From JADLHS01 sp964594985 (GTDB lineage Bacteria > Verrucomicrobiota > Verrucomicrobiia > Limisphaerales > JADLHS01): a stretch of 64,000 bases of DNA. The DNA lies in NCBI GenBank assembly GCA_964594985.1, contig CAZQNQ010000004.1, positions 124,001-188,000 of the forward strand. The letters are read 5' to 3'. Positions within the stretch are counted from its first letter, which is position 1. Every line of letters begins with the position of its first letter. Under the pieces are notes generated by a model, which saw nothing but the letters and a program-made list of their open reading frames with translations, did not search any database and was not told the DNA's origin. The translations under genes were made by a program, and so were the position numbers. This document shows, piece by piece, positions 61,864 through 64,000 of the stretch.

Positions 61864-64000
61864 TAGGGTATGCGAATCCGGTAAAAGCGTTGCGGCGAGT
61901 TTGTGGCCTGCAAATCATCGAACACGACAGCGCCACCGTTGAATGTGCCGGAACTGAGCAGCATCCAGCTTGTGATCGGTGTCACCAGCAAGTTTGTCGT
62001 GGCCCGCACTTCGTAGGCTTGGCCAGTCGTTCCCGAAAAGTTCAAACGGAATGCGCCATTCCCCAGCACCTCCGCCGAGTTGATGACCGGCGGCGCCACG
62101 GATACAACGACCAGAGTACCGTCGGTTGCCAGTGTGCTTGTCATCCACAGCAACCCGTTCGGTAACGGCGGCAACACCAGTGCGCCGAAGGTGCCGCTGA
62201 AACTCGCCGCGTCGAAAAGTTCAAAGCTGTCCCCCGCTGTCAGGGTGCTGCTGCCGATATTCGTCACTATCAAAGTTCCGCCGCAGGTCAGATTTCCCAA
62301 CACCCGGACCTGATCGCCGGCCAGCGAATCAGAGCTGATCTCAAATACGTTCGTGCTGCCCGCGACCAAAACCAACGCGTTACTGAACGTCAATGTCCCG
62401 ATCGAATCGCCGGGCTGCAACCGAGCGCCACTGCCAATGGTGAAATCGCCTTTCACCGCTCCCAAGCCGCGCAATGTCTTTCCGCTGGCGAGGATCATGC
62501 CGCCGCCCGTGCGCCCGCTCACATCGAGCAGCGCGTCCGCCGCGACCAGGATGCTGGCGGAGCCAGCGATGGCGCCACTTTCGGTCAGTGCGAGCGTGCC
62601 CGCCTCGATAAACGTTGGCCCCGTGTAGGTATGCGCATTGGTGAGGGTGAGCACGCCGTCCCCGGCCTGAACCACCGTTCCCGAACCGCTGATGCCTCCA
62701 AACGCGGAATCATTCAGCGCGTTTGCACGGTTGAAGACGAGTGTCGCATTGTTGGTAATGTTCCCCGGGCCGGGCACGCCGGTTGTTCCGTTGTCGCCGA
62801 TTTGCAGCGTGCCACTATTGATGATCGTCCCGCCCGTGTAGGTGTTCGTTCCAGTCAGAATCATTGTCCCGCTGCCAGCTTTCGCGATATAACCCGCCCC
62901 AACAATAGTCCCTGAAAATGTTGTATCCTCATCTCGGGCACCGATGGAAAAGTTCTGCCCGGCATTGTTGGTGATCGCGCCAAAACCGGACAATGAACCA
63001 AGCTGAAACAATCCACTGGCATTGGCAACCATCCTGCCACCATTGAAATTGTAAGCCGTCCCTGTGCTGACCGCGTTGGTGGAGTTCAACCGGAGATAGC
63101 CGCCTCCTTGCAAAGTAATGGTGCCATCATACGCGGCGTTATTACCGCTCCACGTGTGAGTGGCGGAAGCTACCACCGTGAGCGGGCCACTGCCCATGAG
63201 GTTTCCGGACCATGTGCGATTGCCACCGATGTTTTGTTCGATGCCACCGCCCAACATGACATTGATTGGATTACCGGCTGCTACGTTGACGTTGAACGTG
63301 CCGCCATTGAGAGCAATGGTAATCCCGTTGTTGATGTTGGCCTGCACAACACCAGAGTTCACCTGAATTTTGGCGCCAGCGTCGTTTGCGCTGCTACCCA
63401 GTGCGACGGTGCCGCTGCCTGACTTCGTCACGGTGAAGCCCGCACCGGTGAATGAACCGTTCACGGTCAATGTTCGGCCACCTGCGACATTCCAAACCTG
63501 ATTGGAGGCCAAGGCCATGGCAGGGTGGAAAGTCACATTTTGGTTCGCCAAACTCATGTCAACGCCAGCACCACCGAGAGTCAGCGTGTTTCCCGCCCCA
63601 ACAGTGACCGGGCCAGCCATGTTGCCGGCAAAGGTCAGGCCACCGACCGATACATTGTCTCCAAGAGACAGGGCTGCGGCATTGCCTGCGCCAAGCACAT
63701 TGTTGAAAAGACCAATCTCCGCAAGGGAAGGTGTGCCGCCACTCCAGTCTGCCGCAGTATTCATCGTCGCCGTATCCGCTTTGACCATCTGCGTCGGGGT
63801 AACCGTGGTGGCATTGGCAACACTTGTGTAGGCAGAATTTCCGCCGAGATTGCTCGCGCGAATCCGATAATAGAACGTGACGCCAGAAGTCAGCGCCGAG
63901 TCCTGATGGTTTGTCGCGTTCGCACCTGCCAGATTGACCTGTACAAAGTTCACACCATTGGTCGAACGCTCGATCTGAAAGGCTTCCTCGTTGCTCGAAT
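61863..64000 (-). CDS. Fn3 + beta-strand-repeat secreted protein, 5'-truncated by the window
   Basis: The frame is open to the window end, so the start lies beyond base 64000. The visible N-terminal part is an Fn3-like domain (RSTNGVNFVQVNLAGANATN, SGVTFYYRIRASNLGGN), possibly one of several. About 550 residues of autotransporter-associated beta-strand repeats follow (GTNTYTGGTIINSGTLQIGD, AHTYTGPTFIEAGTLAL). The end is again a small domain (EVLGNGAFRLNFSGTTGQAY ... QRFYRIRIP). No barrel or PEP-CTERM is seen. It is translationally coupled to the GH2 gene (TAATG), tying surface display to glycan hydrolysis. Confidence 0.87.
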   Translation of the reverse strand, partial: SSNEEAFQIERSTNGVNFVQVNLAGANATNHQDSALTSGVTFYYRIRASNLGGNSAYTSVANATTVTPTQMVKADTATMNTAADWSGGTPSLAEIGLFNNVLGAGNAAALSLGDNVSVGGLTFAGNMAGPVTVGAGNTLTLGGAGVDMSLANQNVTFHPAMALASNQVWNVAGGRTLTVNGSFTGAGFTVTKSGSGTVALGSSANDAGAKIQVNSGVVQANINNGITIALNGGTFNVNVAAGNPINVMLGGGIEQNIGGNRTWSGNLMGSGPLTVVASATHTWSGNNAAYDGTITLQGGGYLRLNSTNAVSTGTAYNFNGGRMVANASGLFQLGSLSGFGAITNNAGQNFSIGARDEDTTFSGTIVGAGYIAKAGSGTMILTGTNTYTGGTIINSGTLQIGDNGTTGVPGPGNITNNATLVFNRANALNDSAFGGISGSGTVVQAGDGVLTLTNAHTYTGPTFIEAGTLALTESGAIAGSASILVAADALLDVSGRTGGGMILASGKTLRGLGAVKGDFTIGSGARLQPGDSIGTLTFSNALVLVAGSTNVFEISSDSLAGDQVRVLGNLTCGGTLIVTNIGSSTLTAGDSFELFDAASFSGTFGALVLPPLPNGLLWMTSTLATDGTLVVVSVAPPVINSAEVLGNGAFRLNFSGTTGQAYEVRATTNLLVTPITSWMLLSSGTFNGGAVVFDDLQATNSPQRFYRIRIP

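Overview
The window looks like a chromosomal segment of a verrucomicrobial bacterium (Limisphaerales/Pedosphaera-like). This is inferred from gene content: an H-X9-DG pseudopilin with a canonical FTLIELLVVIAIIAILAALL N-terminus, large 'autotransporter-associated beta-strand repeat' proteins that end in a short domain finishing in FYR(L/V/I), a XylR-like regulator, and many secreted glycoside hydrolases without SusC/SusD. It divides into three parts: a glycan-degradation region on the left (1-36.7 kb), an integrated mobile element (about 37-54.7 kb), and a second glycan-degradation region on the right (54.8-64 kb).

Left region. A beta-propeller sensor kinase (cut at the window start) converges on a NarL-type response regulator. 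GH16 and DUF5703/GH95-like enzymes follow. From 7.4 to 9.95 kb lies a graveyard of mobile-element genes: a helicase/methylase C-terminal remnant, a small HTH protein, an RHS-like fragment joined to a small-protein family that recurs at 47.6 kb, and a twice-frameshifted HamA (Hachiman)-like gene. Three carbohydrate operons come next: on the minus strand MFS-GH16-FAD oxidoreductase-GH43-like; on the plus strand pseudopilin-GH16-GH29/SGNH-SGNH-GH95; and a cluster with a XylR-like regulator, two giant surface beta-strand-repeat proteins, GH130, an MFS transporter and an unassigned domain that occurs both alone and fused to the second surface protein. A 16-base identical motif in front of the pseudopilin operon and in front of the regulator/surface-protein pair is a candidate shared operator. 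The enzyme set (GH16, GH29, GH95, GH43-like, GH130, GH2, deacetylase) suggests use of fucosylated or branched plant or algal polysaccharide. The substrate is not proven.

Mobile element. An integrase lies beside a degenerate tRNA-Cys-like remnant. Then come a complete Qat anti-phage system (qatABCD, minus strand, tightly coupled), a RadC-type JAB protein behind an unusually structured leader, a PHP-plus-ABC-ATPase protein of the TrlF type, a MobF relaxase, a TraK/TraL/TraM-like trio and a VirD4/TraG-like coupling ATPase. No mating-pore genes are visible, so it reads as an integrative mobilizable element carrying defence cargo.

Right region. A minus-strand coupled operon holds another beta-strand-repeat protein (cut at the window end), a GH2 enzyme with an altered acid/base motif, a polysaccharide deacetylase and a LacZ-type GH2.
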